In this document: in pieces, positions 39,300 through 48,553 of the stretch
Layout: the number at the start of each line of letters is the position of its first letter
Position numbering within the stretch: the first letter of the stretch is position 1
DNA from: Microvirga solisilvae
GTDB lineage: Bacteria > Pseudomonadota > Alphaproteobacteria > Rhizobiales > Beijerinckiaceae
DNA: 64,000 nt
Direction of reading: 5' to 3'
Assembly (NCBI RefSeq): GCF_022808595.1
Contig: NZ_JAKUCN010000003.1
Location: forward strand, 1-64,000
Notes under the pieces: generated by a model
Databases searched by the model: none
What the model saw: only the letters and a program-made list of their open reading frames with translations
What the model was told of the DNA's origin: nothing
Made by a program: the position numbers and the translations under genes

Positions 39300-40085
39300 A
39301 TGACAAGGGAGCGCAACCCATCCTCCCCTCGAGCGGGAGGGTCGACGCTGCGTGAGCAGCGGCGGGGTGGGGTGGAAACACCGCATTCTGCTGGGTCGCG
39401 CTCCCACCCCACCCCGGACCTGCGGTCCGACCCTCCCCCGCGCAAGTCGGATGCTTCCGATTTGCGCCAGGATAAGCGGATATCGGGAACACCCGATATC
39501 CGGGGGGAGGATGGCCGCTCAGCTCTGGGAGAAAGAAACGACTTCATCCTCATTGGCGAGTTCGGCCGCTCGCACGGCCTCAAAGGCGAGGTGCGGCTGA
39601 AATCCCATACCGGCGATCCGCAGGCGATTGCCGATTACAAGCCGCTCGTTGCTTCCAACGGCAAAACCTATTCCCTCAAGAATGTCCGTCGGGCTCCCGG
39701 CGGCGCGCCCGATATTCTGATCGCGGTGGTCGACGGCGTGACGACGCGCGAGGCCTCCGAGGTGCTCAACCGCGTGCAGCTCTACGTGGAGCGCGACAAG
39801 CTTCCGCCGCCTGACGAGGAAGACGAATTCCTGCTCGCCGATCTGATCGGGCTGAGTGTTCACAACGAAGCCGGCGAAACCATCGGCACCATTATGGCCG
39901 TGCCCAATTACGGTGGCGGCGACCTTCTCGAAATCGCGCCCGTGCAAAAAGGCCCGACCGCGTTGCTCCCGTTCACGAAGGCTTTCGTCCCAACTGTCGA
40001 TATCGCGGGGAAGCGCGTGATCGCAGCAATCCCGGATGATCTCTTCGAGATTGGAAAGCCCGAACCCGGCGAGGATCGCGCGTGA
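39300..40085 (+). CDS. rimM: Ribosome maturation factor RimM with repeat-derived N-terminal extension
   Basis: A 261-residue protein. Residues about 80-255 are a normal Rim[19 protein letters not shown], the first beta-barrel, [13 protein letters not shown] and the PRC-barrel with [10 protein letters not shown]. RimM assists 30S head assembly around S19. Residues about 8-71 are encoded by a 188-bp palindromic repeat (39323-39510) related to the one inside the RluA-type gene, in the same reading frame. No usual in-frame start exists between the repeat and the RimM core, so translation must begin at ATG 39300 or at rare codons within the repeat. The repeat appears to have landed just after the original start. 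It overlaps trmD by 4 nt. Confidence 0.93.
   Translation: MTRERNPSSPRAGGSTLREQRRGGVETPHSAGSRSHPTPDLRSDPPPRKSDASDLRQDKRISGTPDIRGEDGRSALGERNDFILIGEFGRSHGLKGEVRLKSHTGDPQAIADYKPLVASNGKTYSLKNVRRAPGGAPDILIAVVDGVTTREASEVLNRVQLYVERDKLPPPDEEDEFLLADLIGLSVHNEAGETIGTIMAVPNYGGGDLLEIAPVQKGPTALLPFTKAFVPTVDIAGKRVIAAIPDDLFEIGKPEPGEDRA
39323..39510 (+). repeat. Protein-coding palindromic repeat, family R3, copy B (N-terminus of rimM)
   Basis: Bounded by CCTCCCC and GGGGGGAGG, with internal hairpins AAGTCGGATG/CTTCCGATTTG-type and GGATATCGGG/CCCGATATCC. Shares the core CACCCCACCCCGGA...CCGACCCTCCCCC with 29767-29956. Encodes SDPPP...[13 protein letters not shown] in the rimM frame. Confidence 0.88.
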
Positions 40086-40765
40086 GTTTTTCCGCCACCA
40101 TCCTCACGCTTTATCCCGAAATGTTTCCAGGTCCGCTCGGCATCTCGCTGGCGGGCGATGCGCTGTCTCGCGGCGTGTGGTCGTTGGAAGCGAAGAACAT
40201 CCGCGATCACGGCCTCGGCCGTCATCGCACCGTTGACGATACACCTGCGGGCGGCGGCCCCGGCATGGTGCTCCGCTGCGATGTGCTCGGCGCTGCCATC
40301 GACGCCGCGGCTCCGGCTGACGACCCGCGCCCGAAATTGCTCATGAGCCCGCGCGGTAAGCCTCTCACTCAGTCATATGCTCGCGAACTCGCGGCCGGTC
40401 CCGGTGTGATCATCGTCTGCGGTCGGTTCGAGGGCGTGGACGAACGCGTCATCGAGGCGCGCGGACTCCAGGAAGTGTCCATCGGTGATTACGTGCTCTC
40501 CGGCGGCGAGATGGCGGCGATGATCGTGCTCGATGCCTGCGTGCGCCTGCTCCTCGGCGTCATGGGCAAGGAAGCCTCCGGCACCGAGGAGAGCTTCGAG
40601 ACGAACCGCCTCGAATACCCGCATTACACGCGCCCCCGCGAATGGGAGGGCCGCACCATTCCCGAGGTTCTGCTCAACGGCAACCACGCCCACATTGAAC
40701 GCTGGCGGCGCGAGGAATCCGAGCGGATCACGCGCGAGAGAAGACCGGATCTGTTGGAGCGCTAA
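40082..40765 (+). CDS. trmD: tRNA (guanine(37)-N1)-methyltransferase
   Basis: A 227-residue SPOUT methyltransferase that makes m1G37 and prevents frameshifting. Characteristic segments are [37 protein letters not shown], the SAM-binding knot [13 protein letters not shown] and [15 protein letters not shown], plus [10 protein letters not shown]. The GTG start at 40082 overlaps the rimM stop. Last gene of the ffh-trmD run; the convergent cysteine synthase homologue ends 7 nt away. Confidence 0.97.
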   Translation: MSFSATILTLYPEMFPGPLGISLAGDALSRGVWSLEAKNIRDHGLGRHRTVDDTPAGGGPGMVLRCDVLGAAIDAAAPADDPRPKLLMSPRGKPLTQSYARELAAGPGVIIVCGRFEGVDERVIEARGLQEVSIGDYVLSGGEMAAMIVLDACVRLLLGVMGKEASGTEESFETNRLEYPHYTRPREWEGRTIPEVLLNGNHAHIERWRREESERITRERRPDLLER

Positions 40766-40772
40766 GCTACCT

Positions 40773-41726
40773 TCAGCGTTCAAAGTTCTCTTCGAGCTTC
40801 GCGCCGAAGGTTCTGAGATATTTCATTCCTGTATCGCACATCACCGTGACGATGGTGGCTTGAGGACCGAGACGTTCGGCAAGGCGCAAGGCCGCAATCA
40901 CGTTGGCGCCTGTCGACGTTCCGGCAAACAGGCCTTCCTCCCGCGCCAGCCGAAAGGCCATCGCCGTCGCGTCCTCGGTCGAGACCCGCTCAATGTCGTC
41001 GGCGATGCTCCGCTGCCAGAGCGGCACCACATAGCCCGCGCCGATGCCGTCGATCTTGTGCGCGCCCGAAGGACCGCCCGAGAGAACCGCGGATTCGGCG
41101 GGCTCGACGGCGACAATCGCGATGCGCTCATCATAGCGGCGCAAACCTTCGGCGACGCCGCGAAGGGAGGCTGCCGTGCCCACGCTCTGCACGAAGCCGT
41201 CGATCCGCCCATTGGTTTGAGCCCAGATCTCATCCGCCATCCTGTGATAGGCCGCCAGCTGATCCCGGTTCTTCATCTGGTCGGTCCAGAAAGCGCCGGT
41301 GTCTTGGGCAATGATGTCGGCGGCCGCGATCATGTCCTTGGTGAGCTTTTCCGTCATGCGTCCTGAATCGCTCGGGATCACCTGGAGTGTCGCGCCCAGG
41401 ATCTTCATGTGATCGAGCTTCTCACGGGCAAACGCATCCGACGTGACGATGTGGAGCGGATACCCTTTCACCGCGCAGACGAGAGACAGGGAGACGCCGG
41501 TGCTGCCGCCGGTATACTCGACCACGGATCCGCTCGCGGCCAAGCGTCCATCCGCCTCCGCCGCTTCGATCATGGCAAGGGCCATGCGATCCTTCATGCT
41601 GCCGGTGGGGTTCTCGTTTTCGAGCTTCAGGAAGATGCGGGCACCGCTTGACGGCACGATCTTTCGTAAGGCCAGCAGGGAAGTATTGCCGATACGATCG
41701 AGGATGCTCTGCTGCGTGTCTTTCAT
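40773..41726 (-). CDS. Cysteine synthase family PLP enzyme
   Basis: A 317-residue fold-type II PLP enzyme. The PLP lysine lies in NPTGSMKDRMAL, the substrate loop in EYTGGSTGVSLSLV and the phosphate-binding loop in AGTSTGANVIAAL. Most similar in character to O-acetylserine sulfhydrylase/cystathionine beta-synthase cores. It is shorter in the C-terminus than CBS. Could make cysteine or a related beta-replacement product; the exact substrate is not clear from sequence. Divergent from the HxlR regulator across 115 bases, which might therefore regulate it. Confidence 0.85.
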   Translation of the reverse strand: MKDTQQSILDRIGNTSLLALRKIVPSSGARIFLKLENENPTGSMKDRMALAMIEAAEADGRLAASGSVVEYTGGSTGVSLSLVCAVKGYPLHIVTSDAFAREKLDHMKILGATLQVIPSDSGRMTEKLTKDMIAAADIIAQDTGAFWTDQMKNRDQLAAYHRMADEIWAQTNGRIDGFVQSVGTAASLRGVAEGLRRYDERIAIVAVEPAESAVLSGGPSGAHKIDGIGAGYVVPLWQRSIADDIERVSTEDATAMAFRLAREEGLFAGTSTGANVIAALRLAERLGPQATIVTVMCDTGMKYLRTFGAKLEENFER

Positions 41727-41841
41727 GGCTTGCGCTTCCCGTGGATGATGCTCAACGATCCTTCGTTAAGGACGTACGGCGGCCCTGTCAGGTCCAAAAT
41801 CTGGACTTCTCCGGCGGGACGCCCCGTGATAGCCCAAAAGC

Positions 41842-42513
41842 ATGTCGAGCTATGGCCAGTTCTGTTCCGTTGCGCGTGCCCACGAAGTCATCGGCGGGCG
41901 CTGGACCTTGCTCATCGTGCGAGAGCTTCTCTGCGGCAGCCGGCGCTTCAACGACATCCGACGCGGCCTTCCGCGCATCTCCCGCACCATGCTCTCGGAA
42001 CGATTGCAGGAACTGGCCCGTGCGGGAGCCGTCACACGCATCGAGGGTGGGCAAGGTCCGGAATACGAGCTGACCGAAGCAGGCCGGGAGCTGATGTCCC
42101 TGGTCAGCGCCCTCGGCACCTGGGGGCAAAGATGGCTGCCACGGCATTCCGAGGCCGAGGATCTCGATCTTGAACCCCTGCTCATGGACATGCGGCGGCG
42201 TGTCCGGCACGCGGCTCTGCCGAAGGACCCTTTGGTCCTGCGCTTCGAGATCGAGGGATACCGGCAGCCGCATTTCCTGCTCTTGAAAGTAGCAGAAACC
42301 GCTTTGTGTACGCAGAATCCCGGCTTCCCGGAGCCGATCTGCGTGCGCGCCCGCCTGTCCGCCCTGGCGGCGTGGTGGCGGGGCGATATGGGTTTCTCCG
42401 AGGCTCAGCGGTCGGGCATGAGGTTGGAAGGGCCAAAGGACCTCGTCAGGGCGTTTCCCGGCTGGTTCGACCGGTACCTGTTCGCCGCCATAGCCCCAGC
42501 GGCCACGGAATGA
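41842..42513 (+). CDS. HxlR-family transcriptional regulator with C-terminal extension
   Basis: A 223-residue protein. Residues 1-105 are an HxlR winged helix (FCSVARAHEVIGGRWTLLIVRELL, FNDIRRGLPRISRTMLSERLQEL), with an N-terminal Cys that in some members senses redox or aldehyde stress. Residues about 130-220 form an extra domain resembling an SCP2-like sterol-carrier fold found in some longer HxlR proteins. It is divergent from the cysteine synthase homologue, a natural target. Confidence 0.87.
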   Translation: MSSYGQFCSVARAHEVIGGRWTLLIVRELLCGSRRFNDIRRGLPRISRTMLSERLQELARAGAVTRIEGGQGPEYELTEAGRELMSLVSALGTWGQRWLPRHSEAEDLDLEPLLMDMRRRVRHAALPKDPLVLRFEIEGYRQPHFLLLKVAETALCTQNPGFPEPICVRARLSALAAWWRGDMGFSEAQRSGMRLEGPKDLVRAFPGWFDRYLFAAIAPAATE

Positions 42514-42644
42514 GCATCATAGGCTCGGGCTGCGCTCGACAACCCCCCAAAACTCCTGTATAGGCGCGGCCTTAACTTAAAACAGGACGCCGAAATCCAG
42601 CTGGCTTGGGGATACCTAAGACCATGCAACGGCAGGAGTAAGAC

Positions 42645-43016
42645 ATGAACATCATTCAGCAGCTCGAGAAAGAGCAGATCGAGAAGCTCGGCAAGACCAT
42701 TCCCGACTTCCAGCCCGGCGATACCGTGATCGTCAACGTGAAGGTCAAGGAAGGCGAGCGTAGCCGCGTGCAGGCCTATGAAGGCGTCTGCATCGCCCGT
42801 TCCGGCGGCGGCATCCAGGAGAGCTTCACGGTCCGCAAGATTTCCTACGGTGAGGGCGTGGAGCGCGTGTTCCCGGTCTATTCGCCGAACGTCGAGTCCA
42901 TCAAGGTCGTGCGCCGCGGTGCCGTCCGTCGCGCCAAGCTGTACTACCTGCGCGACCGTCGCGGTAAGTCGGCTCGTATCGCCGAGCGCGCTGAGCGCCG
43001 CGAAGCCGCCGAGTAA
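42645..43016 (+). CDS. rplS: 50S ribosomal protein L19
   Basis: A 123-residue L19: [42 protein letters not shown] and the [18 protein letters not shown] signature. GCAGGAG precedes the ATG. The gene is separated from trmD by two unrelated genes here, although the S16-RimM-TrmD-L19 block is contiguous in many bacteria. Confidence 0.97.
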   Translation: MNIIQQLEKEQIEKLGKTIPDFQPGDTVIVNVKVKEGERSRVQAYEGVCIARSGGGIQESFTVRKISYGEGVERVFPVYSPNVESIKVVRRGAVRRAKLYYLRDRRGKSARIAERAERREAAE

Positions 43017-43040
43017 GGCTCGCCTTACATTCCAGTTTCG

Positions 43041-43069
43041 AAAAGCGCGGCTTTCAAGCCGCGCTTTTT
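43041..43069 (+). terminator. Rho-independent terminator of rplS
   Basis: AAAAGCGCGGCTT (43041-43053) pairs with AAGCCGCGCTTTT (from 43056), a tight 2-base loop as drawn, then T-run to 43069. The rest of the 218-base gap to leuC shows no further structure I can support. Confidence 0.88.
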
Positions 43070-43234
43070 GTTTATGGGATCAGCCAGCTGATTAACCCGA
43101 CAAGAAGAATTTTATTGCGCATTTCGGCCGATCAGCTATGCGATCCTTTCAAGGCACTGCGCGCTCAGGGCATCTTTTCTTGCCTTCCGCGTGCCGTTAA
43201 AAACTGAAGACCTTTTCACTGTTGGAAGACACCC

Positions 43235-44641
43235 ATGGCCAAAGCCCGTACCCTCTATGACAAGATCTGGGACGACCACGTCGTCGATCAGCAGGCTGAC
43301 GGGACGTGCCTTCTCTATATCGACCGCCACCTTGTTCATGAGGTGACCAGCCCCCAGGCCTTCGAGGGCCTGCGCGTGGCCGGTCGCAAGGTGCGCCAGC
43401 CGCACAAGACGCTGGCCGTGGTGGATCATAACGTGCCTACCTCCGACCGTTCGCACGGCATCGAGGATCCCGAATCCGCCACCCAGGTGGCGACGCTCGC
43501 GCAGAACGCCAAGGATTTCGGCGTCGAGTATTATAACGAGCTCGATACCCGTCAGGGCATCGTCCACGTGGTGGGCCCGGAGCAGGGCTTCACCCTGCCG
43601 GGCATGACCATCGTCTGCGGCGACAGCCACACCTCGACCCACGGCGCCTTCGGTTCGCTCGCCCATGGCATCGGCACGTCCGAGGTCGAGCATGTGCTCG
43701 CCACGCAGACACTGATCCAGAAGAAGGCGAAGAACTTCCGCGTCACCGTCGACGGCAAGCTGCCCGCCGGCGTCACCGCGAAGGACATCATTCTCTCGAT
43801 CATCGGCGAGACCGGCACCGCCGGCGGCACCGGCCACGTGATGGAATATGCGGGCGAGGCCATCCGCGCGCTCTCCATGGAAGGCCGCATGACGGTCTGC
43901 AACATGGCGATCGAGGGCGGCGCCCGCGCCGGCATGATCGCGCCCGACGAGAAGACCTATGCCTATCTGAAGGATCGCCCCAAGTCGCCGAAGGGCGAGG
44001 CCTGGGATGCGGCCGTGCGCTATTGGGACTCCCTGCGCACGGATGAAGGCGCGTTCTTCGACACTGAACTTAAGCTCGATGCCGCCAATCTTCCGCCCAT
44101 CGTTACCTGGGGCACGTCTCCCGAGGACGTGATCTCGGTCGCTGGCATCGTTCCGAATCCGGATGACATTCAGGACGAAAACAAGCGCGTCTCCAAATGG
44201 CGTGCGCTTGAATATATGGGCCTGAAGCCCGGCACGAAGATCACCGACATCACGCTCGACCGCGTGTTCATCGGCTCCTGCACCAACGGCCGTATCGAAG
44301 ACCTGCGCGCGGTAGCGAAGGTGGTCGAGGGCAAGCAGGTGCATCAAGCGGTCAACGCCATGATCGTGCCCGGTTCCGGCATCGTGAAGATGCAGGCCGA
44401 GGCCGAAGGTCTCGACAAGATCTTCAAGGCGGCTGGCTTCGACTGGCGCGAGCCCGGCTGCTCCATGTGCCTGGCCATGAACGCGGATCGTCTTGCTCCC
44501 GGCGAGCGCTGCGCATCGACCTCGAACCGCAACTTCGAAGGCCGTCAGGGCTTCAAGGGCCGCACGCATCTCGTCTCGCCCGCCATGGCGGCGGCGGCCG
44601 CGATCGCGGGCCGCTTCGTCGATATCCGAACCTGGGCGTAA
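43235..44641 (+). CDS. leuC: 3-isopropylmalate dehydratase large subunit
   Basis: A 468-residue aconitase-family subunit that with LeuD isomerises 2- to 3-isopropylmalate in leucine synthesis. Start [29 protein letters not shown], and the iron-sulfur cysteines in [11 protein letters not shown] and GCSMCLAMN are all present. Its partner leuD lies about 2.8 kb downstream with four unrelated genes between. Confidence 0.97.
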   Translation: MAKARTLYDKIWDDHVVDQQADGTCLLYIDRHLVHEVTSPQAFEGLRVAGRKVRQPHKTLAVVDHNVPTSDRSHGIEDPESATQVATLAQNAKDFGVEYYNELDTRQGIVHVVGPEQGFTLPGMTIVCGDSHTSTHGAFGSLAHGIGTSEVEHVLATQTLIQKKAKNFRVTVDGKLPAGVTAKDIILSIIGETGTAGGTGHVMEYAGEAIRALSMEGRMTVCNMAIEGGARAGMIAPDEKTYAYLKDRPKSPKGEAWDAAVRYWDSLRTDEGAFFDTELKLDAANLPPIVTWGTSPEDVISVAGIVPNPDDIQDENKRVSKWRALEYMGLKPGTKITDITLDRVFIGSCTNGRIEDLRAVAKVVEGKQVHQAVNAMIVPGSGIVKMQAEAEGLDKIFKAAGFDWREPGCSMCLAMNADRLAPGERCASTSNRNFEGRQGFKGRTHLVSPAMAAAAAIAGRFVDIRTWA

Positions 44642-44670
44642 CAAAGTTTTCAGTGAACACGACGACAATG

Positions 44671-44702
44671 AGACGGCGGCTCCAAGCGGGCCGCCGTCTT
44701 TG
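44671..44702 (+). terminator. Terminator after leuC
   Basis: AGACGGCGGC (44671-44680) pairs with GCCGCCGTCT (44690-44699), followed by TTTGC. It lies 30 nt after the leuC stop codon. Confidence 0.82.
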
Positions 44703-44721
44703 CATGGGCTGAGGGAATGCC

Positions 44722-46149
44722 GTGGATAATGGGCAGATGCACCGCACATTCGAGTGGGTGACTGCGGCATGCATCGCCGTCGTCGGCCTCATAGGGCTTT
44801 TCCTAGGTTGGCCCGTCGTTTTCCCGCTCGATGACGCGTATATCACGCTCCATAACGCACGCGTTCTTCATGAAGGTGCAGACCCGAATTTTGGTGTGCC
44901 GGCCTTAATCGGTGCGACAAGCCCAGTGCATCTTGCTTTCGTCGCCTGGCTCGGCTTCTTCATCGATCTTCCGCTCGCCAGCTATCTTCTCAACCTCGGA
45001 GCCGCCATTCTCTACGGTATCGGGCTTGCGCGCTTAGCCCTGCAGCTGCAACCACCACGCTGGGTTGCCGTGGGAATTGTCGGCTTGGGCCTGCTCGCCG
45101 CCGAAGCGCCTTACCATCTGTTCAATGGACTTGAGACCGGTCTCGCCATGGCTGCTGTCACCTGGGCTCTGGTTCTGTCGCTCTGCGGCTCGCGCATTCT
45201 TTTGCCGCTTCTCTGCGGCACGATGCCCTTCATACGGCCTGAACTCGCGGTTTTGTCGGGCGCTCTCCTGACATGGCGCGCCTGGAAACAGCGCCGTATG
45301 CTGGATCGCATCCTTATCGACATTGTGCTTGCCACGCTTGCCGCTATGCCCTGGTTGATGTGGTCTTGGATAGCGACTGGATCCGTGGTGCCGCTGACTG
45401 CATCTGCCAAGCGTGCGTTCTTCGCGGAGCAAGCCAATCCGTTGCAACACAAGCTGGCGGTTGCGCTCACTTTGACGGCCAGTTCAGGAATCGGCGCGTT
45501 TTTGTTCGCGTCGCCGTTCATGAAGCGGGTGCCGGTGGCTCTTCCCGCCTTGCTCTCCTTAGCGGCGATTTTTCTCACTTACGCCGTGACCTTTCCAGGC
45601 GGCTTGTTTCATAACCATTATCGCTATCTCTACCCGCTTCTGCCTTTCGGCCTGTTGGGCTGGACCATCGCTGCGCGGGATAGCGCAGTCTTGCGTTTGG
45701 CTTTTGGTGCAATGGCCGTGGTCTATATCGCTATCGGTTTTCAGAGATGGCCGCATGTGGTGGAAGGACGCCAGTTGACGAGAGAACTCGACGCGGCGGC
45801 ACAATGGTCCAGGGAGCACTTGAGACCAGAGGCGCGTATTCTCATTCATGACGCCGGATATTTCGCCTGGGCTACGCCCTTTTCCCTGTTCGATATTGTC
45901 GGCCTCAAAACCCCAAGCTCCATAGAAGATCACCGGCGCTGGACGTTACCGAGCCAAGGAAAGAACCGAGATGAAGCCGTGAGTGAGATCGCCAAGCGCC
46001 ATCGCGTCACGCATGCTGTCATTCTCAAGGATGAGTTCTGGGGAGATCTGGCCGACAACCTGCGCCGTCGCGGGTGGGGATTGCGCCCCCTTCGTGATCC
46101 GCCGGGTCGAGGCTATGGGATCTATGAGCTGACCCCTCCGGCATCATAG
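44722..46149 (+). CDS. Polytopic membrane protein, GT-C glycosyltransferase-like
   Basis: A 475-residue protein with about ten hydrophobic helices in residues 10-350 and a soluble C-terminal domain. The first periplasmic loop has the acidic pair PLDDAYITLHNARVLHEG, the place where GT-C lipid-sugar-dependent glycosyltransferases carry their catalytic Asp. Such enzymes add sugars to envelope polymers from polyprenyl donors. No specific subfamily is recognised. The GTG at 44722 has GAGGGA upstream; ATG 44737 is an alternative. Confidence 0.65.
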   Translation: MDNGQMHRTFEWVTAACIAVVGLIGLFLGWPVVFPLDDAYITLHNARVLHEGADPNFGVPALIGATSPVHLAFVAWLGFFIDLPLASYLLNLGAAILYGIGLARLALQLQPPRWVAVGIVGLGLLAAEAPYHLFNGLETGLAMAAVTWALVLSLCGSRILLPLLCGTMPFIRPELAVLSGALLTWRAWKQRRMLDRILIDIVLATLAAMPWLMWSWIATGSVVPLTASAKRAFFAEQANPLQHKLAVALTLTASSGIGAFLFASPFMKRVPVALPALLSLAAIFLTYAVTFPGGLFHNHYRYLYPLLPFGLLGWTIAARDSAVLRLAFGAMAVVYIAIGFQRWPHVVEGRQLTRELDAAAQWSREHLRPEARILIHDAGYFAWATPFSLFDIVGLKTPSSIEDHRRWTLPSQGKNRDEAVSEIAKRHRVTHAVILKDEFWGDLADNLRRRGWGLRPLRDPPGRGYGIYELTPPAS

Positions 46150-46163
46150 CCCGAGTGCGAAAA

Positions 46164-46193
46164 GCGGCGGCCTTGTGGGCCACCGCCTTTTTT
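46164..46193. terminator. Bidirectional terminator between the GT-C-like gene and the opposed small gene
   Basis: GGCGGCC and GGGCCACCGCC arms fold into a GC-rich hairpin followed by a run of six T at 46188-46193, with AAAA on the other side. It serves two convergent genes. Confidence 0.75.
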
Positions 46194-46213
46194 ACGCTTA
46201 TGAGCGGAAGCGC

Positions 46214-46510
46214 TTAGTCCACATAGACCCGGCGGCCACCTGCCACGACCTGACGGCAGACCTCGACGGGACGGCGCACCACGACACCGCTGGGACGCAT
46301 GCGCTCACGATATTCCGTGCGGCACACGGTGCGGGTGCGTGCCGGGCGAACGTAGCGGCGTTCGACGACGCGTTCGCGATAGGCCGGACGCTGCTGCGTC
46401 ACGTGAACGCCACCGGGGCCGATATGAACACCGACGCCTTGAGCGGAGGCCGTACCGGCGCCAAGAACCGTCAGCCCAGCTAAAGCCAGGATACCAAGAA
46501 TTTTACGCAT
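46214..46510 (-). CDS. Small secreted Arg/Val-rich protein of unknown function
   Basis: A 98-residue protein with clear signal peptide (MRKILGILALAGLTVLGAGTASA) and a mature basic region with paired cysteines (RTVCRTEYRERM, VEVCRQVVAG). GVGVHIGPGGVHV is reminiscent of small periplasmic proteins common in Bradyrhizobium relatives. Function unknown. Confidence 0.7.
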   Translation of the reverse strand: MRKILGILALAGLTVLGAGTASAQGVGVHIGPGGVHVTQQRPAYRERVVERRYVRPARTRTVCRTEYRERMRPSGVVVRRPVEVCRQVVAGGRRVYVD

Positions 46511-46635
46511 TGTTGCCTCACCAAGAGTTAGCTATTCGGGGCTGTTAACGGCTGAGCATGGCAGGCGTTCCGTTGGCTTGAACCCGAAACGGCGCTTATG
46601 GTTGAGCAGTGTTTAACCCTTGAAGGAGCCTTTCC

Positions 46636-46899
46636 ATGAACGAGCAGGAGCGCGAACGCGAAAGCCGCGAGGCCCTGGAACGGGTCCGTCGCGATTCTGA
46701 GACCGCCGGATCGTCGGCGCTCGCCCGCATGAGCCGTCAGGCGCAGGATCATTTTGCGGCACGCGATGCCGAGGGCGCATCGGATGGGGGCGAAACCGAT
46801 CCCATCGAGCTCTGGGGCCGACGCATCGGGCGCGGGCTGTCGCTGGTGGGCGTCGTCATCCTCGGCTTGTGGCTTCTGATTCAGCTCGGCATTCTCTGA
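46636..46899 (+). CDS. Small single-span membrane protein of unknown function
   Basis: An 87-residue protein: a highly charged N-terminal helix (MNEQERERESREALERVRRDSE) and one C-terminal membrane helix (SLVGVVILGLWLLIQLGIL), so probably tail-anchored with the charged part in the cytoplasm. AAGGAG precedes the ATG. It ends 4 nt before the metallopeptidase gene, suggesting co-transcription. No family recognised. Confidence 0.72.
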   Translation: MNEQERERESREALERVRRDSETAGSSALARMSRQAQDHFAARDAEGASDGGETDPIELWGRRIGRGLSLVGVVILGLWLLIQLGIL

Positions 46900-46903
46900 C
46901 CCC

Positions 46904-47311
46904 ATGACCGATTGGGCCTCTCTTCACGCTCCCACGCTGGCCGACATCGAAGCGATTGCGGAGAAATCCTACGCGGGCTTGCCTGCGGAATTCCGCGCGC
47001 TCTGCGAGGGCGTCGTCATCCGCGTCGAGGACTTCCCCGACGACGAGACCCTGCGCGAGATGGAATGCGAGACGCCTTTCGATCTGCTGGGCCTCTTTCG
47101 CGGCATCGGTCTCGCGCAAGGCGGCGCGATGATGCAGACGGGCCAGTTTCCCAACATGGTCTGGCTCTACCGCCGCCCGATCCTCGATTACTGGGCCGAG
47201 CACGAGGAGAGCCTCGGGCATCTCGTCACCCATGTGCTGGTCCACGAGATCGGCCACCATTTCGGCCTCTCGGACGAGGACATGGAAGCCATCGAGGCTG
47301 CGGCCTCTTAA
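46904..47311 (+). CDS. Zincin-like metallopeptidase (DUF1025-type)
   Basis: A 135-residue protein with the zinc-binding HEIGH motif in THVLVHEIGHHFGLSDEDMEAIE. The length and the ETPFDLLGLFRGIGL and NMVWLYRRPILDYW segments match the minimal bacterial zincin-like family. Substrate unknown. ATG 46904 follows the previous stop by 4 nt. Confidence 0.87.
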   Translation: MTDWASLHAPTLADIEAIAEKSYAGLPAEFRALCEGVVIRVEDFPDDETLREMECETPFDLLGLFRGIGLAQGGAMMQTGQFPNMVWLYRRPILDYWAEHEESLGHLVTHVLVHEIGHHFGLSDEDMEAIEAAAS

Positions 47312-47436
47312 GCTCATAAGTTGCGCGAAAGAGCGGGCGAACGAAAAAATCTTGCCGCCCGCGACCATCGTGAGGCTGGTCCTGTCGCCAAGCCTTTGAT
47401 ATGAGGCAGCCTGACGACTGAAGGAAGTTGACGACC

Positions 47437-48039
47437 ATGGACAAGTTCACCGTGCTGGAAAGCGTCGCGGCGCCGCTGCGGATCATCAATATCGATACCG
47501 ATATGATCATCCCCAAGCAGTACCTGAAGACCATCAAGCGCACCGGCTTGGGCAAGGGTCTCTTCTCGGAGATGCGCTATCGCGAGGACGGTTCGGAGAA
47601 TCCGGATTTCGTGCTCAACCAGCCCGCCTATAAGAACGCCAAGATCCTGATCGCCGGCGACAATTTCGGCTGTGGCTCCTCGCGTGAGCATGCGCCCTGG
47701 GCGCTGCTCGATTTCGGCATCCGCTGCGTGATCTCCACGAGCTTCGCCGACATCTTCTATAACAACTGCTTCCAGAACGGCATTCTGCCGATCAAGGTCT
47801 CCCCGGAAGATCTCGAAAAGCTGTTCGACGATGCGAGCCGCGGTGCCAACGCCACGCTCACCATCGATCTCGAAGCGCAGGAAATCCGTGGTCCCGACGG
47901 CGGCAAGATCACCTTCGACATCGATGCGTTCAAGAAGCATTGCATGCTCAACGGCCTCGACGGCATCGGGCTGACCATGGAGAAGGCTTCCGCCATCGAC
48001 AGCTTCGAGAAGAAGCTCTCCGAGCGCGCCTGGGCTTGA
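47437..48039 (+). CDS. leuD: 3-isopropylmalate dehydratase small subunit
   Basis: A 200-residue swivel-domain partner of LeuC. Diagnostic segments: [31 protein letters not shown] and [20 protein letters not shown] 47437 with GAAGGAAG upstream is the start. The final helix segment [19 protein letters not shown] is usual for alphaproteobacteria. Confidence 0.97.
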   Translation: MDKFTVLESVAAPLRIINIDTDMIIPKQYLKTIKRTGLGKGLFSEMRYREDGSENPDFVLNQPAYKNAKILIAGDNFGCGSSREHAPWALLDFGIRCVISTSFADIFYNNCFQNGILPIKVSPEDLEKLFDDASRGANATLTIDLEAQEIRGPDGGKITFDIDAFKKHCMLNGLDGIGLTMEKASAIDSFEKKLSERAWA

Positions 48040-48072
48040 GCTCTTTCGCCTGCCTATCCTTGAACCCTCTGT

Positions 48073-48174
48073 CTTCATCCTGAGGAGGCGCGTGAGCGCC
48101 GTCTCGAAGGATGTTTCGGTGCGCTCTGGAGCCTCCTTCGAGACGCAGCCTCACGGCTGCTCCTCAGGATGAGG
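48073..48174. repeat. Dispersed palindromic repeat, family R2, copy A
   Basis: CTTCATCCTGAGGA at the left pairs with TCCTCAGGATGAG at the right, with internal pairs GTCTCGAAGGA/TCCTTCGAGAC. A related copy lies at 49321-49425. It occupies the start of the 878-base gap after leuD. Confidence 0.85.
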
Positions 48175-48289
48175 GCGGAGGGTGGTCGAGCGATGGTTGC
48201 TGTCCAGGAATTGGCACGTCTGTGAGATGTCAAAGAGCGGGCAAAGGCGTGGGGGAGCATCCTCGCGGCGTGGATGGCCCGAGGGTATG

Positions 48290-48491
48290 GGGTGAGGGAG
48301 GCGCGAGAGGCCGTCCGGTTCGCTTGTGATTGTGAGAAGAACCTGACGGCCCCTCGCGCACGGTTCTTTTAGGCGTTCATCGTGTCTTGCAACGATGGGC
48401 CTCCCGGCCCGGCTTGCGAGACCGAACCAGGACCGTTCCCGGCTCCGACACATGCGACGCCTCGCGAGCGCGCCCCTCATCGAGCTAGGAC
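48290..48491 (-). ncRNA. Rod-shaped structured RNA, candidate 6S RNA
   Basis: Downstream of a consensus promoter the minus strand can fold into a long interrupted rod of about 200 nt. Successive pairings by eye are GATGAGGGGCGCG with CGCGCCTCCCTC, GAGGCGTC with GACGGCCTC, GCATGTG with CACAAGC, GAGCC with GGTTC, ACGGTCC with GGGCCGT, and GGTTC with GAACC, capped by the hairpin CATCGT...ACGATG followed by AACGCCTAAAAG. This architecture, with a bubble holding a small hairpin (AAGAACC/GGTTCTT), is that of 6S RNA, which binds RNA polymerase holoenzyme. The end points are estimates. Another structured RNA remains possible. Confidence 0.5.
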
Positions 48492-48497
48492 ACCCCC

Positions 48498-48526
48498 CAT
48501 ATAGCCAAGGTTAGGACCAAAGTCAA
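48498..48526 (-). promoter_or_regulatory. Strong sigma-70 promoter for the structured RNA
   Basis: On the minus strand TTGACT (48526-48521), exactly 17 bases, then TATATG (48503-48498), followed by a G-run. The start is expected near 48491. Confidence 0.7.
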
Positions 48527-48553
48527 GAACAAAAGATGAACATATCACACAGG

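Noticed and set aside
48335-48375. Group II intron domain V-like hairpin (AGAACC...GGTTCTT)
   Set aside because: It lacks the AGC triad and GNRA loop and no intron-encoded protein or other intron domains are nearby; it fits better as the bubble hairpin of the rod RNA.
48151-48480. Open frame of 109 codons on the minus strand
   Set aside because: It lies within the promoter-driven structured RNA and ends in an R2 repeat; the codons follow the RNA pairing rather than a protein pattern.
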